Source: CAYUMU01 sp964445985 | GTDB lineage: Bacteria; Planctomycetota; Planctomycetia; Pirellulales; S012-138 | Reading direction: 5' to 3' | Length of the DNA stretch: 57,287 nucleotides | Assembly: GCA_964445985.1 (NCBI GenBank) | Contig: CAYUMU010000036.1 | Span: 1 to 57,287 of the forward strand | Shown: positions 25,000 through 33,003 of the stretch, in pieces | How positions within the stretch are numbered: position 1 is the stretch's first letter | Layout of the letters: every line of letters begins with the position of its first letter | The notes under the pieces: model-generated | Told to the model about the DNA's origin: nothing | Database searches by the model: none | The model's input: only the letters and a program-made list of their open reading frames with translations | Translations under genes and position numbers: made by a program

Positions 25000-26136
25000 A
25001 TGCATGTTACGTGTGAAATATCGGCAAGCGAGTTGGCCCATTGGCGGCGGGTCGCGTCGCCTGGGATGCGGTTCCGGGGCGCCCTGAATTACGTCACGAT
25101 CTTCTCATTGATCGGCCTGCCAGGAACCTGTTTGTTAGCCGCCTTTGGGGCCTGGTCTGCCTTGGCGGTGGCGACGGGTTGCCTGGTTTGCGGTGCCGTT
25201 GCATTCATCGTTTGGCAACGGCGCATTCAGCAGTCCCACCTGCACCGCTTGCGAAAGCTTACGGTGTGCGCTGGCCCCCAAAGTTTAAGGAGCGAAGCCG
25301 ATCCAGGCTGGACGGAATGGGACTGGTCCCACGCGCGCAAGGTTATGTCCTCCGGCGCCGGGCTGTTGATCGTGGTTGGCAAATCGTCGCTGCTACCCGT
25401 TTTCAAGCAGGCGTTCTCCACGGAGGAAGCGTTCGAGCAATTCGCGCAGGTGGTCCGCCGCGAGGTGGCCGCCGCCCGTTTGTCGTCGCCTCGATTCCAG
25501 CCGGCGATTCCCGCGCCCCAAGCTTCCACCAACGAACAAACGCCTGGGGACATGCAGGTGACCTACCAGCCCGACCCGAAGAGGGAGTTTGACTACATGG
25601 AAGCGCGCCACTCGACCAACCCCAAACAAGTATCCTTCCCGCGGTCGATTGGCACCGCCTTTCCCTGGGCGTTTTTGGCCGTTGTCATCATGTTCGCGGT
25701 AGAAGATGCACACTGGCTGCTCGTGAGCGTTGTGGGCTTGGTCGCCTATTTTGTGTTCAACCTGGCCCTGTTCTCCGCTGCCGGTCCCATTCAACGCATC
25801 ATCATGCGCTGGGGGCTCGACAGCCTGAGCCTGGATTCGCGGACGCTCACCATCTCGACGGCCGGGCTCAGCTTTGTTGGGCCGACGTGGAGATCCTTTA
25901 GCACCTGGGCCAGTCTGGGGAGGGCCGAAAACCATCCCCGGGAAGTCGTGCTGTACTACCTGCAGGGAAGGACGCCGACGATCATCCCCCTGGCGGCCTT
26001 CGCCAGTGCCAGCGATGCCGACGAGTTTGTGCGGGCCGTCCACGCTTTTCAAGCCTTGGCCAAACGGCAGGAACGGTCGGCGGGCGTATTGACGGTGGTT
26101 GACGACGATTCCGGGCAACCGCCTGATGCGATATAA
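25000..26136 (+). CDS. YcxB-like membrane protein, paralogue 2
   Basis: A 378-aa protein with the same duplicated plan as its neighbours: two N-terminal membrane spans (about 35-75), a module with LRSEADPGWTEWDWSHARKV and LLPVFKQAFSTEEAFEQF, a hinge with TPGDMQVTYQ, a second span pair (about 215-260) and a module with LTISTAGLSFVGPTWRSFST and PLAAFASASDADEFVRAV. The hinge GDMQVT(Y/F)Q is shared with paralogue 1 and, weakly, with paralogue 3, supporting a common origin. It starts at ATG 25000 without an obvious strong Shine-Dalgarno. No function is known. Confidence 0.75.
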   Translation: MHVTCEISASELAHWRRVASPGMRFRGALNYVTIFSLIGLPGTCLLAAFGAWSALAVATGCLVCGAVAFIVWQRRIQQSHLHRLRKLTVCAGPQSLRSEADPGWTEWDWSHARKVMSSGAGLLIVVGKSSLLPVFKQAFSTEEAFEQFAQVVRREVAAARLSSPRFQPAIPAPQASTNEQTPGDMQVTYQPDPKREFDYMEARHSTNPKQVSFPRSIGTAFPWAFLAVVIMFAVEDAHWLLVSVVGLVAYFVFNLALFSAAGPIQRIIMRWGLDSLSLDSRTLTISTAGLSFVGPTWRSFSTWASLGRAENHPREVVLYYLQGRTPTIIPLAAFASASDADEFVRAVHAFQALAKRQERSAGVLTVVDDDSGQPPDAI

Positions 26137-26270
26137 AGAGGGGAGGCTGCATGCAGGCCTGGTTGGCCCACTCTCCAAGCGTGGGCGAGCGCTCTTGGCA
26201 GTAATGGTGTTGGCTTCACGATGCTGCCATTGGGCGGCGGCAAAGATCGATGGTCCGCGGAGCTTAAAAC

Positions 26271-27407
26271 GTGCGGGTCGAGTTTGAAATTTATTCGGGT
26301 GACTTTTCCCGTTACACGCGGGCGCTTCCGCTTTTGCAGCGCTGGCGACGGTTCCGAAGCGCGCTACGAACATTGGCGATGCTCTGCCTGCCCGGCGCGG
26401 TATTGCTGTCGATCTGGGGAACCGTGGGGGGACTGATCGCGGCCGGAATGGGGATGCTCGCCATTTGCCTGTTGTTTTGGTGGCTCCAGCGGCGGGCCGA
26501 GCGCCGACTGGTTGCGGTGCTGCAACGCATGGCCATTGAACTCAAACCCGATTGCCTGCGTGCCGAAACCGAATATGGCTGGACGGAACGGGACTGGTCG
26601 GGCGTGCGGCAAGTGTATGAATCGGCCGAATGTTGGTTGATGACGATCGGGGAGGGGCACTACTACGCCGTGCCCAAGGCGGCTTTCGCGTCGGCGGCGG
26701 AAGGTGAGCGGTTCGCCGCCGAGCTTCGCCGCCTGGTTGCCGCGGGCGCGCGCTCGGCCGTGCCCAGGCTGGCGCCGCAGGCCCCCAACCTGGCGCTGAT
26801 CCAGCAAGCGGGCGACGTGGCCACGCAGGTGAGCTTTGTTACCACGGCGGTGCAGTTCCACGACGCCAACCAATATGCGGCCTCGCCCAACGCCAAGCCG
26901 TTGACCACTGGGGCCGCGGTGCGATCGATCTTGCTTTCGGCCGGAAGCGGCATCGCCATCATGTTCGTGGAACGCGGTATCGAGCCAAACCTGATGATCC
27001 AGTTTGCGGTGTTTATGCTGTTGATGTTGGCCGTGCTGACGCTGCTTCGTCTCTGGGCTCGCACCCGCTGGGAAAAGTTTGCCGAGCCCACCCTGCTCGG
27101 CCCTCGCGCGTTGACGCTCACGCGAGAGGGTCTGTGGTGGACCGGACCCGACTGGCAATCCTATTCCCGCTGGGAAATGATCGGCCGAGCTCAACAGGTA
27201 GGCGACCTGCTGGCGATCTACAGCATTCAACCGCAAGCCGTGGCGGTGATTCCTGTCAGCGCATTCTCCAGCGAATTGGAGGCCGAAGCCTTTTTGGAGA
27301 CGGTGACCATGTTCCAAGGCATGGCTGAGCATCGGCGGCAGGCACAAGACCTGCCCATGCTCACGGTTGTGAGCGACAATCCTTATCAGCCCCCTTCGAC
27401 CATGTGA
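26271..27407 (+). CDS. YcxB-like membrane protein, paralogue 3
   Basis: A 378-aa protein, the third tandem copy. It has the same order: spans at about 40-75, a module with LRAETEYGWTERDWSGVRQV and YAVPKAAFASAAEGERF, spans at about 215-260, and a module with LTLTREGLWWTGPDWQSYSR and VIPVSAFSSELEAEAFLETV. It ends in LTVVSDNPYQPPS, similar to the end of paralogue 2 (LTVVDDDSGQPPD). The start is GTG 26271. The spacing of about 130-230 bp between copies argues for separate promoters or a loosely spaced operon. Confidence 0.75.
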   Translation: MRVEFEIYSGDFSRYTRALPLLQRWRRFRSALRTLAMLCLPGAVLLSIWGTVGGLIAAGMGMLAICLLFWWLQRRAERRLVAVLQRMAIELKPDCLRAETEYGWTERDWSGVRQVYESAECWLMTIGEGHYYAVPKAAFASAAEGERFAAELRRLVAAGARSAVPRLAPQAPNLALIQQAGDVATQVSFVTTAVQFHDANQYAASPNAKPLTTGAAVRSILLSAGSGIAIMFVERGIEPNLMIQFAVFMLLMLAVLTLLRLWARTRWEKFAEPTLLGPRALTLTREGLWWTGPDWQSYSRWEMIGRAQQVGDLLAIYSIQPQAVAVIPVSAFSSELEAEAFLETVTMFQGMAEHRRQAQDLPMLTVVSDNPYQPPSTM

Positions 27408-27524
27408 ATTGTCGGCAAGTTTCGCCGCGCTCCGCCGACAGCTTGATTTTGGGCTGATATTCAACTATTCATAAGAACGTCTTTTGCAGGCCCCGCCCCT
27501 CGGTCCTTCCCTCGCCGCGTTGCC

Positions 27525-28406
27525 ATGATCATCCGACCACTTTTTGCTTGCTGCGTGGCCGAATTCATTGGCACGTTTCTGCTGGTTTTTTTGGGTTGCG
27601 GCGCGGTGCACGTGGCCGTGTTGACGGGCGACCTCACCGGGCTGTGGCAGGTGGGCGTGGTGTGGGGCATTGCGATCATGGGGGCCATTTACAGCGTGGG
27701 GGCGGTCAGCGGAGCCCACATCAACCCGGCGATTACGTTTGGCATGGCGGCCTGGCGGTTGTTTCCGGCCACGCGAATCTTGCCTTACGTGGCTTCGCAA
27801 TTGGCGGGGGCGTTTGTGGCGGCGGCGGCCCTCTATGCGCTGTTTCAACCGCAGTTGGCCGCAAAAGAAGCCGCCAAGAGCGTGGTCCGCGGCGAGCTGG
27901 GCAGCGAAATTACCGCCATGTGCTACTGCGAGTTCTTCCCCAACCCCGGCGCGCTGGCCAGCGGCGAGGGGCCGCTCAATATCGAGGAACTGATTGCCCG
28001 GCAAGCGTTGGTTTCGGAATGGACCGCCTGCCTGGCCGAGTTTCTGGGAACCTTGATCCTGGGCATGGTGGTGGCGGCCGTGACCAACGACGCCAGCTTG
28101 CTCGGGCCCCAGCGGATGGCGCCGCTATTCATTGGCTTTACCGTGGCGGCGCTGATCTGCGTGATCGCGCCCTTGACGCAGGCTTGTTTCAATCCGGCCC
28201 GCGACTTTGGGCCGCGCCTGTTTGCGGCGGTCGCCGGTTGGGGTGAAGTGGCGTTGCCAGGCTTGCGCTCGCCAACGGGCTTTTTCACCGTGTATCTGCT
28301 GGCCCCCATTGCTGGCGGCGTGACCGGGATTGGCCTGTATCAAAAACTGCTGCGACCCCATTCTTCGCACGCGCCCGGCCCAGCCAAGGCGGGAGAGTCA
28401 TCGTGA
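27525..28406 (+). CDS. Aquaglyceroporin (MIP family channel)
   Basis: A 293-aa inner-membrane channel with six predicted spans. It has the two NPA boxes of the family: HINPAITF (about residue 66) and CFNPARDFGPR (about 223). The Asp after the second NPAR (NPARD) is the signature of glycerol-conducting GlpF-like channels rather than strict water channels. The loop between spans 3 and 4 is unusually long and contains CYCEFFPNPGALASGEG (about 129-150). The stop overlaps the GTG start of the next gene by four bases, so the two are translated together. No glycerol kinase or dehydrogenase gene is nearby. Confidence 0.88.
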   Translation: MIIRPLFACCVAEFIGTFLLVFLGCGAVHVAVLTGDLTGLWQVGVVWGIAIMGAIYSVGAVSGAHINPAITFGMAAWRLFPATRILPYVASQLAGAFVAAAALYALFQPQLAAKEAAKSVVRGELGSEITAMCYCEFFPNPGALASGEGPLNIEELIARQALVSEWTACLAEFLGTLILGMVVAAVTNDASLLGPQRMAPLFIGFTVAALICVIAPLTQACFNPARDFGPRLFAAVAGWGEVALPGLRSPTGFFTVYLLAPIAGGVTGIGLYQKLLRPHSSHAPGPAKAGESS

Positions 28407-29551
28407 AAGCATTTTTCCCTTGTCGCCAGTTGCTGCCGCTCCTAGTCCTATTGCTGCTCTGCTTGAGCGCGTGGGCTGAAGAGGTCGTCCGTCTTTCGCC
28501 CGCTCAACCGTATCAGGCCGAGCTTTCCAAGCCGGTGACGCACCAGGTCGATTTTTCGGTGGTGGTCACGCCTCCCTATCATTGCCAAAAGCTCAAGGTG
28601 TGGCTGCCGCTGCCGCCCGCGGACGATGCTCAAATCATCAGCGACTCGCGGCTCACCACGTTTCCGATGGAAGTGAAGCCCACCATCGACACCGAGCCCA
28701 CCTATGGCAATCGGTTCGCCTACTTTGAGTTTCATGAGCCGCAAGGCGCTCAGATGATTCGGCACCAGTTCACTGCCAGACTGCACGAATTGCGGTGGAA
28801 GGTGAACGCCGAGCAGGTGACGAAGCCCGGCGAGTGGCCGGAGTCGTTCGCGCCTTACTTCAAGCAGCCTGAGTTGGGCAATCGCGAGGCGTTTGACACC
28901 CTGGTGGCCCATCTGGTGCCGCGGCCCGGCAAGGGATTGGGGGATTTGAAGGCGGCCATGCAGTGGATCGACGCCAATGTGAGCTACGATCACGCTAACG
29001 CTTCGCTCCGCGCCGACCCCAACCGCGCGTTGACCACCCGCCGCGGCCATTGCAGCGATTACCACGGTTTGTGCGCCGCCTTGGGCCGCGAGTTGGGCTA
29101 TCCCACCCGCGTAACCTATGGCCTGTCGCTGGTGCCCAAGAACTCGCCTTCGCACTGCAAGCTGGAAGCCTACTTGCCGCCTTACGGCTGGGTGAGCTTC
29201 GACCTTTCCGAAACGCAAAAGCTGGTTCAAAAGGTCCAGTCGGCGGCGGAGCTGTCGGCCGCGCAAAAGGAGACACTCGCGGCCGCGGCCAAGGCCCGGT
29301 TGCACGCCGGCTTTCGCGAGAATAGCTGGCTGCTGCTCACCCGCGGCGCCAACTACGAGCTGGCGCCCAAGGCCAGCCGTGCGGTTTCGGTGGTGCGAAC
29401 CATCTATGCCGAGGCCGATGGCGAACCGCTGCCCGAGCCTGACCCGGCCAACGCGGAAAAACGCGAATTCGCCTGGATGACGCTCCACCGCTACCAGGCG
29501 GATCGGCCGTTTGCGGAGCCGTTTAAGGATTGGAAGACGCTGGAGAAGTGA
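28403..29551 (+). CDS. Secreted transglutaminase-like protein
   Basis: A 382-aa exported protein with a signal peptide (about 1-25, ending SAWAE). A beta-rich N-terminal domain resembles the one preceding bacterial transglutaminase-like domains (HQVDFSVVVTPPYHCQKLKV). The catalytic domain has Cys in RRGHCSDYHGL (about residue 218), His in SPSHCKLEAY (about 252) and Asp in GWVSFDLSE (about 267), the Cys-His-Asp triad. Members act as proteases or peptide-modifying enzymes in the periplasm; the substrate is unknown. The GTG start at 28403 overlaps the aquaporin stop (GTGA), an arrangement that implies co-expression. Confidence 0.87.
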   Translation: MKAFFPCRQLLPLLVLLLLCLSAWAEEVVRLSPAQPYQAELSKPVTHQVDFSVVVTPPYHCQKLKVWLPLPPADDAQIISDSRLTTFPMEVKPTIDTEPTYGNRFAYFEFHEPQGAQMIRHQFTARLHELRWKVNAEQVTKPGEWPESFAPYFKQPELGNREAFDTLVAHLVPRPGKGLGDLKAAMQWIDANVSYDHANASLRADPNRALTTRRGHCSDYHGLCAALGRELGYPTRVTYGLSLVPKNSPSHCKLEAYLPPYGWVSFDLSETQKLVQKVQSAAELSAAQKETLAAAAKARLHAGFRENSWLLLTRGANYELAPKASRAVSVVRTIYAEADGEPLPEPDPANAEKREFAWMTLHRYQADRPFAEPFKDWKTLEK

Positions 29552-29625
29552 ACGGCGTCCATTGCTCGATCCGCAGTAAGAAATCTCCAACGCGATAGAA
29601 TAGAATAGGCTTGGAGAAACTGCGT

Positions 29626-30315
29626 TCATTTCATTGTGGAGGCCCTGTCTGGTCGCATTCGCGTTTTTACCTCACACTTAATTGAGGGCACAATCCGCTT
29701 AAGATCGTCCCAAATAATGCGTGGATTCAATGGAACAGTGATTGTGCCTGAATCGAAGAGCCAATCTCGCGACTTCAATGGCACTCGAATTTCTTTCCAC
29801 GACCATGATTCCAAGTTAGGACCCGGTATCCGAACGAAGCTCGCCACCCTTCCGCCGAAAAAGGACGACTCGACATGCCAATCACCGTCAATGTGCTGGA
29901 GCCGAAACGCGTGCCCACTAAAATCACGAAAGCCTTGGACAGCTGACGGATCTACAAATCCATTCCTGCTAAAGACAGTGGGATCTGCCGCGACTTCGTC
30001 GAGAATAAACTCGATTGTATTACGAAAGCAATCTCGGTTTACAGGTGTATTCGGACAGTACGCGGCCAGCAAATTCATACCAAGCTTCATCAATGCTCTA
30101 AGCACGACACGCATATCGAAACAGAGGCGAAACGATGGACTCGTTGAGCCTACTTCACGATCAAATGACCGTGTAGACGGTAGCGACGCAAACTCACTAA
30201 GTTGATGCAGGCAAAGCCGCCGGCCATCATTGTTTTTATATCGAACAATAAAGGATGCCCTCTCGTCCCTCCGTAGGCTTGACGCCAATTCAAAAATTGG
30301 TGTTCGCGAGAACAT
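29626..30315 (-). pseudogene. In-frame continuation of interrupted HNH gene
   Basis: A 229-aa frame lying in the same frame as the HNH gene upstream. The codons between the HNH stop (30379-30381) and the ATG at 30315 stay open (reading LIFERISDLAAIELGFRFPP), so a single TGA separates the two parts. The ATG at 30315 has no Shine-Dalgarno. The product is alpha/beta with no recognised domain (RDFSGHAFRLQHIDGDWHVE). The likely history is one protein of about 410 aa cut by a nonsense mutation, though an independent second gene or readthrough is possible. Base use is AT-richer than in the surrounding genes. Confidence 0.55.
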
Positions 30316-30378
30316 CCGCGGCGGAAAGCGAAACCCAAGTTCGATCGCGGCAAGATCGCTGATCCGCTCGAAGATAAG

Positions 30379-30864
30379 TCATTTCTTTTTCGGCAACTCG
30401 ATGTGTTTTTGAAACGCCCTGAATGCCGACTTCACAATCACATGAGCAGTGTTTTCCATTCCAAATTGAAGTGCTTCAGCGTAGTCGAATCTTAGGGTAG
30501 GCCCGGAAGCAAGGAACAGAATCTGTGGATAGACGTGCATTTGCTCAGTTTCGAGATCGGGTTTTGCCTCGACCAACACATTTCCAGATGTTTGGTCGAC
30601 TTCCCAAGCTTGCAGAAGCGCAGAATTGAATGCTTCCGCTCCCGCGATTGCAATTGGGGACCGAGTGCAAAACTCGTTGTCTAGTTCCGACAGTTTTCCA
30701 TTGTTGCAGTCTTTGCAAACATTGCGGCTGGGGCATTCATCGCGAATCGTAAGCGTTCCCCCAATTGCTTTCGCAACAATGTGTTCCCCTCTCCTTGCTC
30801 CAGTTGTAGCATTTCCGCAATAGACGCACGCTATCTTGCTGGGCGCGAGATTCTTTGGTGCCAT
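30379..30864 (-). CDS. HNH endonuclease, N-terminal part
   Basis: A 161-aa protein with an HNH-type zinc/nuclease module at the N-terminus: CVYC (Cys13, Cys16), GEHIVAKAIGGT (His28), and VCKDCNNGKLSELD (Cys50, Cys53, Asn54). The rest (about 65-161) is an unassigned alpha/beta region. The ATG at 30864 abuts the stop of the truncated MazF-like gene (TAG ATG), with GAGGAA ten bases upstream, so its translation may be coupled to the remnant. The frame ends at TGA 30379-30381 but continues in frame afterwards, so the gene is probably broken. Low-GC base use suggests it was acquired with the rest of this small island. Confidence 0.7.
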   Translation of the reverse strand: MAPKNLAPSKIACVYCGNATTGARRGEHIVAKAIGGTLTIRDECPSRNVCKDCNNGKLSELDNEFCTRSPIAIAGAEAFNSALLQAWEVDQTSGNVLVEAKPDLETEQMHVYPQILFLASGPTLRFDYAEALQFGMENTAHVIVKSAFRAFQKHIELPKKK

Positions 30865-31014
30865 CTATTCCGATTCCTCGCTTAGGGACCGCCAACGATT
30901 TGCTTGAGGCAAGCGAGGATCGAAGTCGGCCTGGACCACCAGAACCGGACGATCCTTCGGAGACGAACCGTCCGCGGTGGGAAAGGCGGCGATATAAACG
31001 TCGCCGCGCTTCAT
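30865..31014 (-). pseudogene. Truncated MazF/PemK-like toxin
   Basis: A 49-aa frame reading MKRGDVYIAAFPTADGSSPK then DRPVLVVQAD. This is the start of a MazF/PemK ribonuclease toxin (MKRGDVY...RPVLVVQ), which is normally about 110 residues. After about residue 35 the sequence no longer resembles the family and a stop follows, so the toxin core, including the later catalytic strands, is absent. The ATG overlaps the antitoxin stop by four bases (ATGA at 31011-31014), the classic toxin-antitoxin layout. The HNH gene begins immediately after the stop, suggesting insertion of foreign DNA into the toxin gene. Confidence 0.7.
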
Positions 31015-31220
31015 TCAATCGGCCCTGCCGAGTCGGCGTCGTCAAACATTTGATTCGCCAAGGCGTTCATCTCACCAGCCGTCCAGGGAGAGTCGTCGTA
31101 AAGCCGTCGTACTTTTTCGTAAACGTCTTTGCGAATCAACACGCACTCGGTGTGGTCGATCACCACGGAAATCGGCTGTCCGCTCTCGATGGCTTGGCGT
31201 TGATCTTCGGAAAGTTGCAT
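31011..31220 (-). CDS. Antitoxin-like small protein (partner of MazF-type toxin)
   Basis: A 69-aa protein (MQLSEDQRQAIESGQPISVV, then DHTECVLIRKDVYEKV) of the short antitoxin-like type found upstream of MazF/PemK toxins in planctomycetes. The acidic C-terminus (NQMFDDADSAGPIE) would contact the toxin. ATG 31220 is preferred because GGAGGA lies seven bases before it; an ATG four codons earlier (31232) is possible. It overlaps the truncated toxin gene by four bases, so it now appears to be an orphan antitoxin that may have kept only a DNA-binding or neutralising role for other toxins. Confidence 0.65.
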   Translation of the reverse strand: MQLSEDQRQAIESGQPISVVIDHTECVLIRKDVYEKVRRLYDDSPWTAGEMNALANQMFDDADSAGPIE

Positions 31221-31456
31221 GGGTTCCTCCATTCCGCAATTATCGGCAGTGCGGTCGGGCGGAGCAATGTTGAAACGACTTTTTAGGGCGCTGGAATCTG
31301 GCCGTTCGGCAATCGCGGCCCACCCCTCTCCGCCTTGCTCACGTTGGGCTTCACCAAAATTCCCAAAAAAATACAGGTAGGAACGTGCCTGGCTTTTGTG
31401 GTAGGTATGATCTTAACGCGGGTAAACGGCAATCGAACGCGGGAGGCATTAAGGTT

Positions 31457-31473
31457 CTCTGCAACTTGCAGAG
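31457..31473. repeat. Short perfect inverted repeat
   Basis: CTCTGCAA-C-TTGCAGAG in an otherwise featureless spacer (31221-31547). It could be an operator or a remnant; there is no T-tract. Confidence 0.4.
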
Positions 31474-31547
31474 ATGATAACGAGCAAGAAACTACCCGCT
31501 GCCAAGAAAGTTGCACCTTGGGCGGGGGTGAGACAGAATCAAATCTA

Positions 31548-31623
31548 GGATGGCACGAAAAACAAAGTCGGCTTTCGCGGAGCGAAAGGCGACTATGCCC
31601 GAAAATTATTCTTCATGGGTTCC
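31548..31623 (-). repeat. Dispersed repeat E (inverted copy)
   Basis: The reverse complement matches 20169-20244 over about 75 bp, including the hairpin core CTTTCGC-TCC-GCGAAAG. It lies upstream of a DUF1552 gene here rather than at a gene end. Confidence 0.8.
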
Positions 31624-31740
31624 CTACGGGGAGCAATCGGCGACGATGGCGCGCGGCGACTCGTTCGCTCCCGCCCCATGCCACTCCCCGCCCTGGCAAC
31701 CCCTGCTTGGCTATTCCCCAACTGTGGAAGGATGCACTCG

Positions 31741-33003
31741 ATGGCACGTATTCGCTCATTAGGCCGGGGTCCGCTTTCACGCCGGACGTTTCTCCGCGGC
31801 GCGGGCGTGGCCCTTAGCTTGCCGATGCTGGACGCCATGCTGCCCGCCTTTGGGGCCGGTGCAGCGCAGGCCCCGCCGCGACGGATGGTGGCCATCGAAA
31901 CCAACATGGGCATCCTGCCGCAGTTCTTCTTTCCCGAGCAGACGGGCCGCGACTACGAGCTCACGCCGTACCTGGAAAAGCTGGCGGCCCATCGCCACAA
32001 CATGACGGTTTTTTCGGGCGTGAGCCTGCCGGGCGTCACCGGCGCGCACGCGGCCGAGAAATGCTTTTTGACCGGCACGCCCCATCCCGAGCGCGGCGGA
32101 TTTCGCAACTGGGTTTCGCTCGATCAGTTCGCGGCCGAGCACGTGGGGAACCACACGCGCTACCCCTCGCTGATTTTGGCGGTGAGCAACGAGGGAGGAC
32201 AAACGCTCAGCTTTACCCGGAGCGGCGCGCCCATTTCGGCCGAGCGCAGCCCTAAGAAGTTGTTTCAAAAACTGTTCGTGCAAGGCCAGGCCAACGAGGT
32301 CGCGGCGAATGTGGAAGCTTTGAAGCAAGGCCGCAGCATGCTCGATTTTGTGGGCGAGCAGGCCAAGCGGCTCAATCGGTCGCTGTCGCCGGCCGATCAA
32401 GGTCGGATGGACCAATACTTTTCGTCGGTGCGCGAGCTCGAGCGGCGGCTCAACAGCGCCGAAGAATGGGAATACAAAGACAAACCCCAGGTAGAAGCCA
32501 AACCGCCCGAAGACATTACCGACGCGCGCGAGTTCGTGCTGCAAACCGATGCCATGTTCGATGTGATCAAGCTGGCCATCGAAACCGATTCCACCCGGCT
32601 GGTGTCGGTGTTTATCGATACCACCGTGATCCACAACATTACGCACCACGGCAATCGGCCCGAGGTGCTGACCGAACTGCGAGGCCACGAAGAAAACCAG
32701 TTCGGGGCACTCAACCGCTTCCTCACGTCGCTGGCCGATTCCAAAGAACAAGGCGAAACGCTGCTCGATCGCACGATGGTTCTTTACGGCACCTGCATGG
32801 GCAGCGCCAACAGCCATTCCAACGTTAACCTGCCGGTGCTGCTGGCTGGCGGCGGCTTCCGGCATGGCCAGCACCTGGCCTTCGACAAACAACAGAACTA
32901 TCCGCTCAGTAACCTCTATCTATCCATGCTGCACCGGTTGGGCATTGAGACGGGCGCCTTCTCCACATCGACCGGCGCCATGCGAGGATTGGAACTGGCA
33001 TGA
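31741..33003 (+). CDS. DUF1552 domain-containing secreted protein, second copy
   Basis: A 420-aa DUF1552-family protein. The N-terminus LSRRTFLRGAGVALSLPMLD is a Tat-like signal with RR, and the first ATG with a good Shine-Dalgarno (GGAAGGA at 31724-31731) is 31741; the longer upstream frame lies partly in repeat E and is not supported. Family stretches include MGILPQFFFPEQTGRDYELT, RSMLDFVGEQAKRLNRSL and YGTCMGSANSHSNVNLPVLL. The ATG of the DUF1592 gene overlaps its stop (ATGA at 33000-33003), so both are translated together. The order DUF1552-DUF1592 is the reverse of the locus at 3257-7298. Confidence 0.92.
   Translation: MARIRSLGRGPLSRRTFLRGAGVALSLPMLDAMLPAFGAGAAQAPPRRMVAIETNMGILPQFFFPEQTGRDYELTPYLEKLAAHRHNMTVFSGVSLPGVTGAHAAEKCFLTGTPHPERGGFRNWVSLDQFAAEHVGNHTRYPSLILAVSNEGGQTLSFTRSGAPISAERSPKKLFQKLFVQGQANEVAANVEALKQGRSMLDFVGEQAKRLNRSLSPADQGRMDQYFSSVRELERRLNSAEEWEYKDKPQVEAKPPEDITDAREFVLQTDAMFDVIKLAIETDSTRLVSVFIDTTVIHNITHHGNRPEVLTELRGHEENQFGALNRFLTSLADSKEQGETLLDRTMVLYGTCMGSANSHSNVNLPVLLAGGGFRHGQHLAFDKQQNYPLSNLYLSMLHRLGIETGAFSTSTGAMRGLELA

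Noticed and set aside
30379..30381. TGA as selenocysteine codon
   Set aside because: No SECIS-like hairpin directly after it is evident and the HNH family has no selenocysteine at this place; a nonsense mutation is simpler.
31615..31740. 42-residue N-terminal extension of the second DUF1552 protein
   Set aside because: It begins inside repeat E, and the Tat-like signal needs the start at 31741, which has a good Shine-Dalgarno.
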